DNA of 64,000 nt from Rheinheimera sp. (GTDB taxonomy: Bacteria; Pseudomonadota; Gammaproteobacteria; Enterobacterales; Alteromonadaceae). The stretch is from NCBI GenBank assembly GCA_003543135.1, contig DPJG01000027.1, forward strand, positions 1-64,000, given 5' to 3'. Position numbers and translations under genes: made by a program. Under the pieces are notes generated by a model, which saw only the letters and a program-made list of their open reading frames with translations, had not been told where the DNA came from and did no database searches. This document shows, piece by piece, positions 8,856 through 17,973 of the stretch. The first letter of the stretch is position 1, and each line of letters starts with the position of its first letter.

Positions 8856-10178
8856 ATGAAAGGTAAACAATATCAGTCCCTTGTAAACTATATCGACTTA
8901 TTGCTTGATATGGTTTGTGTGGTCGATCAACAAGGACGATTTGTGTTTGTCAGTGCCGGCGTGGAGCAGATCCTCGGTTATCAAAGTGGAGCGCTCATAG
9001 GCAAGCGCATGATTGATTATGTCTGGCCGGAAGACAAAGAAAAAACCCTGCAGCAGGCACAGCGTGTAATGGCGGGCGAGAGTGTCACTCATTTTGAAAA
9101 CAGATACCGCCATCAGAATGGCCGGCCTGTCTGTTTGTCCTGGTCGGCGCGCTGGTCTGAAACTGACGGGGTGCGGGTGGCTGTAGCCCGTGATATCAGC
9201 ACCATCAAACAGGCACAGGCGCGACAGCACGCTGTATACGCTATTTCAGAAGCCGCCCATCAAAGTCAGGATCCGGTGCAGTTATATCAGCAAATTGCGG
9301 TCATAGTAGCGGAGTTGTTGCCGGTACAGCATTTTATGATTGTAATGCTGGATCAGCAGGCCAGATGGCAATGTATTTTTCAGCAACAACGACTGGCCGG
9401 TGCTGATGCTGAGCCTATCGCTTTACCTGATATTCATGCGCTTTGCAGTGAAGTGGCGCAAAAACAAGATGTTCAGCAATGGGAGCAGCAAAGGGCTGCT
9501 GGCTGGCTGGGGCTACCGCTGCAGGCAGGTGCAGTGCTGCAAGGGGTATTGTTGTTACATCCGGGGCCGGATTTGCATTACAACGCCGATGATATTGCGT
9601 TATTAACTTTTGTCACAGCGCAAATTTCAACCGCTGTTGAGCGCAGCACTATGCTGGCGCGGCTGGAGCAACTGGCATTGCATGACAGCCTGACTGGCCT
9701 TGCCAACCGCACCCTATTGCACGACAGGCTACAACTGGCGCTGCAAAGAGCAGGGCGGGAACAGCGCTTGCTGGCGCTGTTGTATCTGGATCTGGATCGT
9801 TTTAAGCAGGTGAACGATACCGTCGGCCATCAGGCCGGTGATTTGTTATTACAACAAACAGCACAGCGGATTGTGCATGCAGTCAGGCAAACCGACACAG
9901 TGGCGCGTTTTGGCGGTGATGAATTTGTGATTCTGCTGGAACAGATTGATCAGAGTGGCACAGTGCTGAAAATAGCCGAAAAAGTGCGTCAGGCCTTGCT
10001 GGCGCCTTTTATGCTGGCCGGTCAGCAATTTTATGTGTATCCCAGTATCGGCATTGCCATTTACCCTGAACATGGTGAAGACAGCCGGCAGCTGTTATTA
10101 AGCTCAGATGTGGCCATGTACAGCGCCAAACATAATGGCGGCAATCAGATCAAGCTGGCGGCACCGCCGTCCCCATAG
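8856..10178 (+). CDS. PAS-GAF-GGDEF diguanylate cyclase
   Basis: This is a predicted soluble cyclase of 440 residues that makes cyclic di-GMP from two GTP. A PAS domain (about 8-118) contains FVFVSAGVEQILGY and VAVARDIS. A GAF-like domain (about 125-270) follows, then a GGDEF domain (about 275-437) with an intact GGDEF motif at 353-357. RQTD at 344-347 is an inhibitory I-site (RxxD) with the usual five-residue spacing, so product feedback is expected. No membrane segment is seen, so sensing is cytoplasmic. The ligand is unknown. Neighbours do not indicate a specific output. Confidence 0.92.
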   Translation: MKGKQYQSLVNYIDLLLDMVCVVDQQGRFVFVSAGVEQILGYQSGALIGKRMIDYVWPEDKEKTLQQAQRVMAGESVTHFENRYRHQNGRPVCLSWSARWSETDGVRVAVARDISTIKQAQARQHAVYAISEAAHQSQDPVQLYQQIAVIVAELLPVQHFMIVMLDQQARWQCIFQQQRLAGADAEPIALPDIHALCSEVAQKQDVQQWEQQRAAGWLGLPLQAGAVLQGVLLLHPGPDLHYNADDIALLTFVTAQISTAVERSTMLARLEQLALHDSLTGLANRTLLHDRLQLALQRAGREQRLLALLYLDLDRFKQVNDTVGHQAGDLLLQQTAQRIVHAVRQTDTVARFGGDEFVILLEQIDQSGTVLKIAEKVRQALLAPFMLAGQQFYVYPSIGIAIYPEHGEDSRQLLLSSDVAMYSAKHNGGNQIKLAAPPSP

Positions 10179-10232
10179 TGTGAGCAGGCAAAACACAGGC
10201 TGACAGGTCGCCATACCTTAACTTCGCAGCAT

Positions 10233-10262
10233 AAAAAAGCCCGCTTATAACAGCGGGCTTTG
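10233..10262 (+). terminator. cyclase gene terminator
   Basis: AAAGCCCGCT and AGCGGGCTTT pair around TATAAC, with A and T runs. It stands 55 bases after the GGDEF gene. Confidence 0.88.
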
Positions 10263-10268
10263 TATCTT

Positions 10269-10298
10269 AAAAACCACCTGAATTTCAGGCGGTTTTTA
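10269..10298 (-). terminator. subtilase gene terminator
   Basis: AAACCACCTGAA pairs with TTCAGGCGGTTT with one mismatch. On the minus strand it ends in a T-run, 12 bases after the S8 peptidase stop. Confidence 0.75.
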
Positions 10299-10309
10299 CA
10301 CCTGGACTA

Positions 10310-12904
10310 TTAAGGTCTGTTGATGGTGATCACAGGTGAAGTCCAGGTATCCCAGTGAGCGGCATTGTTTGGATCGCCCAGTGCTTTTAACACTTTCAGC
10401 TCCAGCACATAGCTGCCGTTTGGCACTTCTTTTACTTTACCTTTGCCACCATTGCTGTGGATGCGGGTACCATCCCAGCCAAAGCTGAAGAAGCCAGTGG
10501 CAGTGCTGTTACGTGGAATAAATTCTTCCACATTGGTTTTATGGAACACAGGGTGCACAGGCATCATATTGCCGGCATGCAGGATGTTCATTTCCATATA
10601 CTGAGCCTGATGTTCAAAATGCACCAGGAAGAATGGCATGTCATTGCCTTGCATACTGAAGCTGCAATCAGCCACACACTTGCTGTAAGAAGCGCCGTTC
10701 AGTCTGGCCAGCCATGGGAAACCGTTTGCAGTGGCAGTCACAGTCGGAATGGCCTGATAGTCACCCACATAACCGGCAAATGGCACGCGGTACACCTGGC
10801 CCGCTGTGGTTGGTGTCAGCACAATATAACCACCATACTGGCCGTAGGCCGGGGCTGTTGCAGGGGTAATGGTGACATCCACAGTAGCGCTGCCGCCTGG
10901 CGCCACTTCAACTGAAGGGCTGCTAAAGGCAACAGAGGCGTTGCTGGTTGATACCCCGGTGACAGCGGTCACACCAGCGGTGGACAAGGCATTGACTGAA
11001 CTCAGGTTATAAGTCACAGCTTCAGTGCCTTTGTTCTGAATGGTCAGAAGTTGGGTGTAGGGACCGGACTCACCTTCACCTGTGGCAATTTTGCCAGGTG
11101 TCACCAGTGTTGTTGCCTGAATACTGCCTGCGATATCCAGCATACCGGCACCCTGACGATGCACGTTGTCCAGGTAGCCTAAACCAGGGTTACCAAACCA
11201 GTTTTTCGGATCAGCACTGTTTTGCAGTATGTCACGCACCTGGGCCGGAGCTGTGTCAGGTTTGGCTTGCAGTAATAAAGCCACAGAACCTGCCACATTT
11301 GGAGACGACATTGAAGTGCCGCCTAAAGTGGCAAAAGCGCCGCTTTCCAGTGGGTAAGTTGAATAAATATTGCCACCTGGTGCGCCAATATCCGGCTTTA
11401 ACGCCAGATCAGGCGACAAACCATAAGAGCTGAAGCTGGAGATCAAACCACCTGTTGGCGATGGGAAGCTGCCGCTGCGATCTGTCCAGCTTAACACCGG
11501 GGCTGCCATAGCACGGATGGCATTGCCATCGGCCAGCGAAATACCCACCACAGGTTTACCATTTGGAATAGGCGCGCCCAGAGTACCACTTAATGGGCCT
11601 GCTACGTTGTTGGATACCAGTACCGCATCAGCGCCGGCATTAATGGCATTGGCGGCTTTAATGCCAAAAGCACAGGTGCCGCGGGCTGCCAGCGCAATTT
11701 TGCCTGTCAGCGAACCTGCCGGCAGTGCCGAACAAGCTTCACCTACAGCCACAACTTCACCACCGCCCGCTGTTGGGATTGCTGGAGAAAAGGTCATAGG
11801 CGCATAACCTATGTCACGACCATTTACTGTGGCGACAGCCTGCATCACATGGCTGTTATCAAAAGACGCCACACCAATCACATCTTTACCAAGGCCAGGT
11901 GCGCCTGCTGAATACAAACCGCTGGCGCCGCTGTTACCAATAGACGCAACCACCACCATGCCTTTGGCCACCATCCGGTCGGCGGCCTGAGCTGTTGGGT
12001 ATTGTGGCCACTGGAAGGCCGAACCAATACTCATATTTAATACATGCATACCATCGCTATAAGCACGTTCCATCGCCGCTATCATCACGTCGGCTGTGGT
12101 GCTGCCGTTACAGCCAAACACACGGTAAGCACCAAAAGTGACGGCTGGTGCCACACCTTTGACAGTGCCATTGGCACCGACAATACCGGCAACGTGGGTA
12201 CCGTGGCCACCACAGTCATCCGGGTTATTGTCTGGTGTGGTGACAGGGTTGTAGCTTGGGCTGCTGGAATCGGCGTTAAAGGCATCACCAACAAAGTCGT
12301 AACCATATTGCACCCGTGCTGTGGGGAAGGTGGTGCTGCCATTGGCACCGTTCCCACCAAAATCCGGGTGATCAATATCAATACCAGTGTCCATCACCGC
12401 CACTTTAATGCCGCTGCCGTCCAGCCCCAGGCTGTTTTGCGCAATATTGGCGCCTGTCATCGACAGTGCTGTGGCCATATCACCGACAATGCCGGTGCCA
12501 AGCACATCGGCTTTAGGGGCCTGGATCACTTCCACCGGATAAATGGCTTTTACGCCATCAATCTGCATTAACTTAGCGCGCTCGCCCGGGCTGATTTCAA
12601 TGGAAAAACCGTTAAACAGGGTGTCAAAAGCGCGGCGTTCTTTATAACGCACACCCGCTTCTGCTGCGGCCTGACGAAAGGCAGTTTTGGCTGCCTGCAC
12701 ATTTTTTTTACTGTTGCCGGATGCAACAGGCTGGCTATTGAGTTCAACAAACCACAGGTTGCCGCCTTCAGCTTCATTGACACTGACGCTGTCGTTGGCC
12801 TGGGCCTGACCAAAGCTAAGGCCGACCAGTAAGGCGAGGGCGCTGAGTTTTGTGAGGGTTTTGTGTTGCTGGTTGTGTGAGGTATTGATATGACGCTGAT
12901 TCAA
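10310..12904 (-). CDS. secreted S8 (subtilisin-like) serine peptidase
   Basis: This is an exported broad-specificity protease. The chosen start is a TTG at 12902-12904, seven bases after AGAGGA. The frame is open to 12952, but codons upstream of the TTG do not look like a signal sequence. From the TTG the protein has 864 residues: a signal peptide ending at GQAQA, an inhibitor_I9-like propeptide (LWFVELNSQPV, to about 115), and the catalytic triad Asp near 171 (VAVMDTGID), His near 236 (GHGTHVAG) and Ser near 530 (GTSMSSPNVAG). A protease-associated insert lies about 400-500, followed by beta-rich C-terminal domains. It is monocistronic. Confidence 0.93.
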   Translation of the reverse strand: MNQRHINTSHNQQHKTLTKLSALALLVGLSFGQAQANDSVSVNEAEGGNLWFVELNSQPVASGNSKKNVQAAKTAFRQAAAEAGVRYKERRAFDTLFNGFSIEISPGERAKLMQIDGVKAIYPVEVIQAPKADVLGTGIVGDMATALSMTGANIAQNSLGLDGSGIKVAVMDTGIDIDHPDFGGNGANGSTTFPTARVQYGYDFVGDAFNADSSSPSYNPVTTPDNNPDDCGGHGTHVAGIVGANGTVKGVAPAVTFGAYRVFGCNGSTTADVMIAAMERAYSDGMHVLNMSIGSAFQWPQYPTAQAADRMVAKGMVVVASIGNSGASGLYSAGAPGLGKDVIGVASFDNSHVMQAVATVNGRDIGYAPMTFSPAIPTAGGGEVVAVGEACSALPAGSLTGKIALAARGTCAFGIKAANAINAGADAVLVSNNVAGPLSGTLGAPIPNGKPVVGISLADGNAIRAMAAPVLSWTDRSGSFPSPTGGLISSFSSYGLSPDLALKPDIGAPGGNIYSTYPLESGAFATLGGTSMSSPNVAGSVALLLQAKPDTAPAQVRDILQNSADPKNWFGNPGLGYLDNVHRQGAGMLDIAGSIQATTLVTPGKIATGEGESGPYTQLLTIQNKGTEAVTYNLSSVNALSTAGVTAVTGVSTSNASVAFSSPSVEVAPGGSATVDVTITPATAPAYGQYGGYIVLTPTTAGQVYRVPFAGYVGDYQAIPTVTATANGFPWLARLNGASYSKCVADCSFSMQGNDMPFFLVHFEHQAQYMEMNILHAGNMMPVHPVFHKTNVEEFIPRNSTATGFFSFGWDGTRIHSNGGKGKVKEVPNGSYVLELKVLKALGDPNNAAHWDTWTSPVITINRP

Positions 12905-13415
12905 AGTGCATTCCTCTATTGTTATGTTTTTATCGGCAGACGATGAACCCAACGGACCACAAGAATAGGCGGGTGCCCACTCTTACCTGCTGAGTGCATG
13001 AAGCGAAACGCTTGTGCATAAAATAAGCCATTCCCCGAGCATTAGACTTTTATAAAATACAAAACAATAAGTTAGCTGATGCTGATATTTGAAATCTGGG
13101 CCAGGCTTAGACGGAATGAATTACATCTTGTAAAAAAATCAGACAAATCAATATGTTGTATTTGTTTTTATTTGGTTTTTAATGGGTTAATAAAAGATTA
13201 ACTTTAAGGCGGGTGCCTGGCGGCGTTGCAGAAACAGGCTGGTTTATTCAGATTTGCGCTGAAAATAGGCCATAAAGCCGGGCAAAAAACCGGCAAAAGG
13301 AAAGGTGTAAAGAACGGTATAAAAACGGCTCAAACCTGTGCAAAAGGTGGGTAGATAGCCATAAAAGCAGACCGACAGCCATAGAACCTGGCAAAAAAAT
13401 GCAGGCAGAGGACAT
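12905..13415. other. non-coding gap upstream of the subtilase gene
   Basis: About 510 bases contain no credible gene. The part nearest the peptidase should hold its promoter and ribosome binding site (AGAGGA near 12911-12916). A GGCGGGTGCC word occurs near 12969 and again near 13209. The stretch 13020-13200 is AT-rich. I see no riboswitch or clear operator. Confidence 0.6.
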
Positions 13416-13445
13416 AAAAAAAGGCGCTGTAAACAGCGCCTTTTG
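13416..13445 (-). terminator. decarboxylase gene terminator
   Basis: On the minus strand AAAAGGCGCTGT and ACAGCGCC pair around a short loop and run into seven T. It lies 75 bases after the decarboxylase stop. Confidence 0.88.
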
Positions 13446-13520
13446 GCAAAATAAGTGGCAACTTATTACAGAGCCAGTCAGTGAAGCTGGTCAGCAAACA
13501 GCTGTAGTGGCCTGGTGTTA

Positions 13521-15782
13521 TCAGGCCACACAGTCCACGTAATACACTTTTTTGCCGTCAATTTCGGTGGATGCCAGGCCGTGAATGTAAGTTTCAAAAC
13601 CAGGGAACTTGCCGTTAAATTCGCGGGCAAATTTTAAGTAACTGACAATAGTTTCGTTAAATACTTCACCCGGTACCAACAGCGGAATTCCCGGTGGGTA
13701 AGGGGTTAACATCACAGCGGTAATGCGACCGGTCAGTTCATCCAGCGGCACCCGTTCAATCTTTTTATGCGCCATCTTGGCAAAAGCATCGGCCGGTTTC
13801 ATCGCTGGCACCATTTCTGACAGGTACATTTCTGTGGTCAGTTTGGCAATGTTATTGGCACGGTAAATGTCGTGGATCTGGTCACACAAGTCTTTTAAGC
13901 CAATACGTTCATATTGTGGGAAAGCCTGAATAAATTCCGGCAATACCCGCCATAAAGGGGCGTTTTTGTCGTAGTCGTCTTTAAACTGCTGCAGCGCTGT
14001 CACCATGGTATTCCAGCGGCCTTTGGTAATGCCGATGGTAAACATAATAAAAAAGCTGTACAGACCGGTTTTTTCAATGACGACCCCATGTTCGGCCAGG
14101 TATTTGGCAACAATAGCCGCCGGAATACCAGAGTCGGAGAAGTCGCCGTCCACATTCAGGCCAGGCGTTAAAATAGTGGCTTTAATCGGATCCAGCAGGT
14201 TAAAACCTTCAGCGATAGAGCCAAAACCATGCCAGTTTTCATCGGCATGTAACATCCAAGCATCACGCTCATCCAAACCTTCAGCCGTTAAATCATCCGG
14301 GCCCCAGACTTTAAACCACCAGTCGTCACCGTATTCGTCGTCCACTTTGCGCATGGCACGGCGAAACTCCAAAGCTTCATCCAGCGATTCTTCCACCAGC
14401 GCAGTGCCGCCCGGTGCTTCCATCATGGCCGCAGCCACATCACAAGAAGCAATAATGGCGTACTGCGGGCTGGTGGAGGTGTGCATCAGATAAGCTTCGT
14501 TAAACAAATTGGTGTCGAGTTTATTCTGATTGGCGTCTTGCACCAGAATTTGTGACGCCTGTGAAATACCGGCCAGCAATTTGTGGGTGGACTGGGTGGA
14601 GAACACCATCGAGGTGTCACAACGCGGCCGGCCTTCACCAATGGCGTGGTAGTCGCCATAAAAGTCGTGGAAAGCGGCATGCGGCAACCAGGCTTCGTCA
14701 AAATGCAGGGTTTCAATTTCACCGTCGAGCAAAGACTTAATTTCTTCAACGTTATACAAAATACCGTCATAAGTACTTTGGGTAATGGTCAGCACCCTTG
14801 GTTTTACGTCCGGATTGGTTTTTAACACTTCGCGGATAAAAGGGTTGGCTGCCATTTTTTTGCGGATGGTGGCGGGTTCAAATTCGCTGCGTGGAATAGG
14901 GCCGATAATGCCGTAGTGGTTGCGTGTTGGCATTAAAAACACCGGCAGCGCGCCTGTCATCATAATGGCGTGCAAAATAGATTTATGGCAGTTCCGGTCT
15001 ACCACCACAATGTCACCCGGCGCTACAGTGCTGTTCCAGACAATTTTGTTAGAGGTTGAAGTACCGTTGGTGACAAAAAACAAATGGTCGGCATTAAAAA
15101 TACGGGCGGCATTGCGCTCAGAAGCAGCCACCGGGCCTGTGTGATCGAGCAACTGACCAAGCTCGTCCACCGCATTACAAACGTCGGCACGCAGCATGTT
15201 TTCACCAAAAAACTGGTGGAACATGCGGCCAACCGGCGATTTTAAAAAGGCAACACCACCGGAGTGACCCGGGCAGTGCCAGCTGTAAGAGCCGTCCTGT
15301 GCATAGTGGGTGAGGGCGCGGAAAAACGGTGGCGCCAGCGAATCTAAATAACTTTTGGCTTCGCGGATAATATGGCGCGCCACAAATTCCGGCGTGTCTT
15401 CATGCATATGAATAAAACCATGCAGCTCACGCAGAATGTCGTTAGGAATATGGCGGGCGGTGCGGGTTTCACCGTACAGGTAAATTGGAATATCCGGGTT
15501 ACGGTGGCGGATTTGTTCAACAAAACTACGCAGCTGCGCCAGCACCGACTGACTTTCTTCTTTGCTGCCGCTGCCAAATTCTTCGTCGTCAATCGACAAA
15601 ATAAAACCTGCTGCACGGCTTTGTTGTTGGGCGAATGAGGTTAAATCACCATAACTGGTGTAACCCACCACATCCATACCGGCCTTTTCAATGGCAGACG
15701 CCAGTTCGCGAATGCCGGAGCCGCTGGTGTTTTCCGAGCGGAAATCTTCGTCAATAATGACCAGAGGAAAATAAAAACGCAT
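13521..15782 (-). CDS. Orn/Lys/Arg decarboxylase (LdcA/AdiA group)
   Basis: This PLP-dependent fold-type I decarboxylase of 753 residues releases CO2 from a basic amino acid to give a polyamine. It has an N-terminal response-regulator-like wing domain (1-130), then a PLP domain with the Schiff-base lysine in STHKLLAG near residue 400 and LHFDEAW upstream of it. The C-terminal domain includes TPYPPGIPLLVPGE. By memory the wording resembles Pseudomonas LdcA, a lysine decarboxylase (SPVGRMFHQFFGEN, NGTSTSNKIVW, EKTGLYSFF), more than E. coli AdiA, so lysine is my first guess. No antiporter gene accompanies it, which argues against a complete acid-resistance pair here. Confidence 0.9.
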   Translation of the reverse strand: MRFYFPLVIIDEDFRSENTSGSGIRELASAIEKAGMDVVGYTSYGDLTSFAQQQSRAAGFILSIDDEEFGSGSKEESQSVLAQLRSFVEQIRHRNPDIPIYLYGETRTARHIPNDILRELHGFIHMHEDTPEFVARHIIREAKSYLDSLAPPFFRALTHYAQDGSYSWHCPGHSGGVAFLKSPVGRMFHQFFGENMLRADVCNAVDELGQLLDHTGPVAASERNAARIFNADHLFFVTNGTSTSNKIVWNSTVAPGDIVVVDRNCHKSILHAIMMTGALPVFLMPTRNHYGIIGPIPRSEFEPATIRKKMAANPFIREVLKTNPDVKPRVLTITQSTYDGILYNVEEIKSLLDGEIETLHFDEAWLPHAAFHDFYGDYHAIGEGRPRCDTSMVFSTQSTHKLLAGISQASQILVQDANQNKLDTNLFNEAYLMHTSTSPQYAIIASCDVAAAMMEAPGGTALVEESLDEALEFRRAMRKVDDEYGDDWWFKVWGPDDLTAEGLDERDAWMLHADENWHGFGSIAEGFNLLDPIKATILTPGLNVDGDFSDSGIPAAIVAKYLAEHGVVIEKTGLYSFFIMFTIGITKGRWNTMVTALQQFKDDYDKNAPLWRVLPEFIQAFPQYERIGLKDLCDQIHDIYRANNIAKLTTEMYLSEMVPAMKPADAFAKMAHKKIERVPLDELTGRITAVMLTPYPPGIPLLVPGEVFNETIVSYLKFAREFNGKFPGFETYIHGLASTEIDGKKVYYVDCVA

Positions 15783-16285
15783 GGTGGTGTTTCCTTAATG
15801 AAGGAGCAAAAATAACGGCAACAACAACAGACTAGCAGCTTTGCCAAAGCAAATATCCAGGCTGCATTGCTATGCAGTCCGGCAACAAACTTCAGCTGGG
15901 TTTTAGTCTTGTGTGCCCCCGGCAGTTCTGGGGCTAAAAAAGCCTGCACACCATACCTGAAATCTGAGTTTTTTCCAGTGAAAATCTACTGAAATCGGCA
16001 AATTTCCGTCACGTTGCTTTGATAGGCAAGGCGCTGAAACTCCGCTTTGCTGATGGTTTTGGTGGCAACATAGATATGCCAGAATTATGACTTTGCATGC
16101 AACTTGGATGCATGGCTTCCGTTACTCTGCGGTTTGAGGCTAAGCATTCAGCGCACTGCCGCTTGCGCGGCGAGTGTATCCCCATTAATCGCAGATGCTT
16201 TTACAATCCAATGGATGAAGTATGCAACGAAAAGCGGGATGGTCACATTTTGCGACTGACAGCTAAAGCAGGATGCTTCGAATGT
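15783..16285. other. intergenic region at left edge of the accessory mosaic
   Basis: About 500 bases contain no convincing gene. The decarboxylase promoter should lie near 15783-15960. From about 15990 onward several short frames are open on both strands but none has a ribosome binding site or recognisable domain. A minus-strand tail (ISKAEFQRLAYQSNVTEI, stop near 15990) could be a decayed gene end but cannot be distinguished from chance. Confidence 0.5.
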
Positions 16286-16516
16286 ATCAATCCGGAGCTG
16301 CAGATGATAGTGATTTGACATCAAAGCAAAGGCGGTGATATCAGTAGCAAACATCTGCGTGAGCAGATGCAACCTCTCTAAAATCCAGCCTCAGCTGCGC
16401 TCAAAGTTATAAGTCTCTGTACTGCCGAATAAAAATGCTCGCCGGACACAGCTGCTAATCAGGAGGTAATAAGGTGATTCTTTCATCGCTATTTGTTGCT
16501 TCCGTGGTTTAGGCAT
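16286..16516 (-). pseudogene. truncated RAYT (Y1 transposase) N-terminus with in-frame stop
   Basis: From an ATG at 16516 the minus strand reads MPKPRKQQIA, then SSCVRRAFLFG, and ends with DITAFALMSNHYHLQLRID. This is the first 77 codons of a REP-associated tyrosine transposase in one continuous frame, with a single TGA at codon 42. The HUH signature HYH is still readable. Homology stops at about 16286, before the catalytic Tyr region. It is clearly diverged from the intact copy at 18043 (whose start is MPMPRKALVS and whose core is MSNHYHLVV), so it is a separate, older element. Confidence 0.85.
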
Positions 16517-16726
16517 GATGTCATCCTGACAGTCAAAAATCCCCAAGCTTTAAATTTGGTTGCAAAAAGGTTAATGTCAAGAAGGTGTTTTAAATTGGTG
16601 GGTGTCTGGTTATACCTCATTAATGCAGTTACACCAGCCAGTGTCCCCGGTACTCAAATTAATTTGGGAATTGCAGGTTGGAATAACATCGGGAACATGT
16701 GCAAGGCAATGGGAGCATCATGTTAA
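16493..16726 (+). other. orphan ORF tail coupled to the ankyrin gene
   Basis: An open frame ends at a TAA at 16724-16726 and so overlaps the ATG of the ankyrin gene (16720), as in translationally coupled pairs. The last third (VPGTQINLGIAGWNNIGN, then MCKAMGASC) looks protein-like, while the first part overlaps the RAYT remnant antisense. I read it as the surviving C-terminus of a truncated upstream gene. A toxin partner of the ankyrin protein is possible but unproven. Confidence 0.4.
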
Positions 16727-17505
16727 ATAAAATCATTTACAGACTTGTTTTTTCTTGTGTGGCGTTTACCGCTGGATGTAGCGCTGAAAATAATTTGTCG
16801 GGCACAAAACAGAATTACGAAAAAAAAGTGACAGAAACCATTTTAATTCACATGGATTTAGAAACAATGTTTCCATCGGACAAACTTCGAGAGTTAGCGA
16901 AAGCTGCTGGGAAAGGGCAGCTAGCTACTGTTGATAAGCTGGTTCAAGACGGTGTCGATGTGAATGCCAAAGGCAGAGAAAATGCGACTGCTCTTTTCTG
17001 GTCGATGAGAAATGAAAAAGGTTTTAATCATTTACTAAAATTGGGTGCCAATCCAAATGTTGTTTTTGGTGACGGAAGCAGTGTAATGCATTGGGCTGCC
17101 AGAAAGTCAGAGTGCAGCCTTCTGAAAACTGCGCTTTCGTACGGCGGTAATCCGAATCTAAAAGCTGGTCTGTTTGGGGGCTCTCCGGCATTTAATACCA
17201 TAACTGCGGGTAAAAATACAGGGGTTCCTGATTGTTTAAAATTACTTCTTGTTAATCATGCAGATATTGAATTTCGGGATGAGAATGGAAAAACATTATT
17301 GTTACGTGCTGCTGCACTAGGTCGCTATGATATTGTCCTATTTTTGTTGGGGGAAGGTGCAAGTTCAAATGTGAAGGATTTAAAAGGTCGGACACTAAGA
17401 ACGATTCTGAGCGAAGACAAGGATGCCTTTCTTAAAGGAAGTGTTACACAGATAAATTGGTTTAAAGTTAAAGAATGGCTCGACAAGAATAATCAGGAGC
17501 AATAG
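16720..17505 (+). CDS. ankyrin-repeat putative lipoprotein
   Basis: The start is the ATG at 16720, giving 261 residues with a hydrophobic N-terminus and a probable lipobox (AFTAGC, Cys near residue 23; the -3 position is Thr, so the lipobox is weak). Ankyrin repeats follow from about residue 58: GKGQLATVDKLVQDGVDVNA, then LKLGANPNVVFGD, ALSYGGNPNLKAG, LLVNHADIEFRDENGKTLL and LLGEGASSNVKD. It is probably periplasmic and binds a protein. Small ankyrin lipoproteins next to truncated reading frames are often immunity proteins of secreted toxins; that role is inference here. Base composition is visibly AT-richer than the flanking core genes, suggesting acquisition. Confidence 0.8.
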   Translation: MLNKIIYRLVFSCVAFTAGCSAENNLSGTKQNYEKKVTETILIHMDLETMFPSDKLRELAKAAGKGQLATVDKLVQDGVDVNAKGRENATALFWSMRNEKGFNHLLKLGANPNVVFGDGSSVMHWAARKSECSLLKTALSYGGNPNLKAGLFGGSPAFNTITAGKNTGVPDCLKLLLVNHADIEFRDENGKTLLLRAAALGRYDIVLFLLGEGASSNVKDLKGRTLRTILSEDKDAFLKGSVTQINWFKVKEWLDKNNQEQ

Positions 17506-17728
17506 TGGAAGAAAAACAGAACTAAACAACAGGGTCACGTCTTGTGTTTTGCCTTTTTAATAAAACAAATAAAATCAATGAGAAAAAAGCAGGACAGCCA
17601 AAATACGCTGTGATACGCAGCTTAGCTGTGAACTAAGTTTTGGCTTCGGTAGAGTTTTTTACAGCGACAGCAGCAAGTGGCTGCATCAGAAGCCACTTTG
17701 CCCGAATCGTCAGTCGGAAAAAGAACCG
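17506..17728. other. AT-rich spacer downstream of ankyrin gene
   Basis: This stretch has no gene. AGTGGCT and AGCCACT near 17678-17697 form a hairpin that could once have served the amylase remnant, but without a T-tract on that strand. Confidence 0.5.
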
Positions 17729-17820
17729 TCACTTTGCTGTTTTATGCTGAAGCACCACAGAGCCCAGCGGCGCTAACTCGATTGTCAACAACGCCTGCTG
17801 TGAATTGGCTTCACCTTGAA
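17729..17820 (-). pseudogene. C-terminal remnant of a GH13 alpha-amylase gene
   Basis: Read on the minus strand, this stretch encodes QGEANSQQALL, then ELAPLGSVVLQHKTAK and a TGA stop. It aligns with the last 29 or so residues of the intact amylase at 23624-25579 (EASQQALLKLQLAPLDSVVL, then QYKAPE). The rest of the gene is missing: homology stops within about ten bases of the first CCAAGGACACCC repeat at 17827. This is a deleted amylase whose truncation point coincides with the RAYT repeat array. The sequence differs enough from the intact gene to be an older paralogue. Confidence 0.8.
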
Positions 17821-17826
17821 ACGACT

Positions 17827-17973
17827 CCAAGGACACCCACTCAATCCCACCAAGGACACCCACTCAAACGACTCCAACGACTCCAAGGACACCCACTCAA
17901 TCCCATCTTGACATTAAGACTCCGACTCCAAGGACACCCACTCAATCCCACCAAGGACACCCACTCAATCCCA
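17827..17973. repeat. left repeat array, five copies of a 23-base unit
   Basis: The word CCAAGGACACCCACTCAA, mostly followed by TCCCA, occurs at 17827, 17850, 17883, 17928 and 17951. Spacings are 23, 33, 45 and 23 bases. Copies 3 and 5 continue into CATCTTGACATTAA, so the array grew by nested duplication. The core is the reverse complement of the GGGTGTCCTTG core found in the right array (19218-19495). Together the two arrays bracket the RAYT gene in opposite orientation, the usual setting for REP-type elements mobilised by their own transposase. Confidence 0.9.

Noticed and set aside
12905..13415. Possible riboswitch in the long leader of the subtilase gene
   Set aside because: Two GGCGGGTGCC words are present but no conserved aptamer pattern could be traced.
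15344..15949. Several open frames on both strands within and upstream of the decarboxylase gene
   Set aside because: They overlap the decarboxylase out of frame and lack family motifs or start signals.
17827..17973. Possible CRISPR array
   Set aside because: Unit spacing is irregular (23, 33, 45, 23), the intervening bases are themselves repeat pieces, and no cas genes are near.
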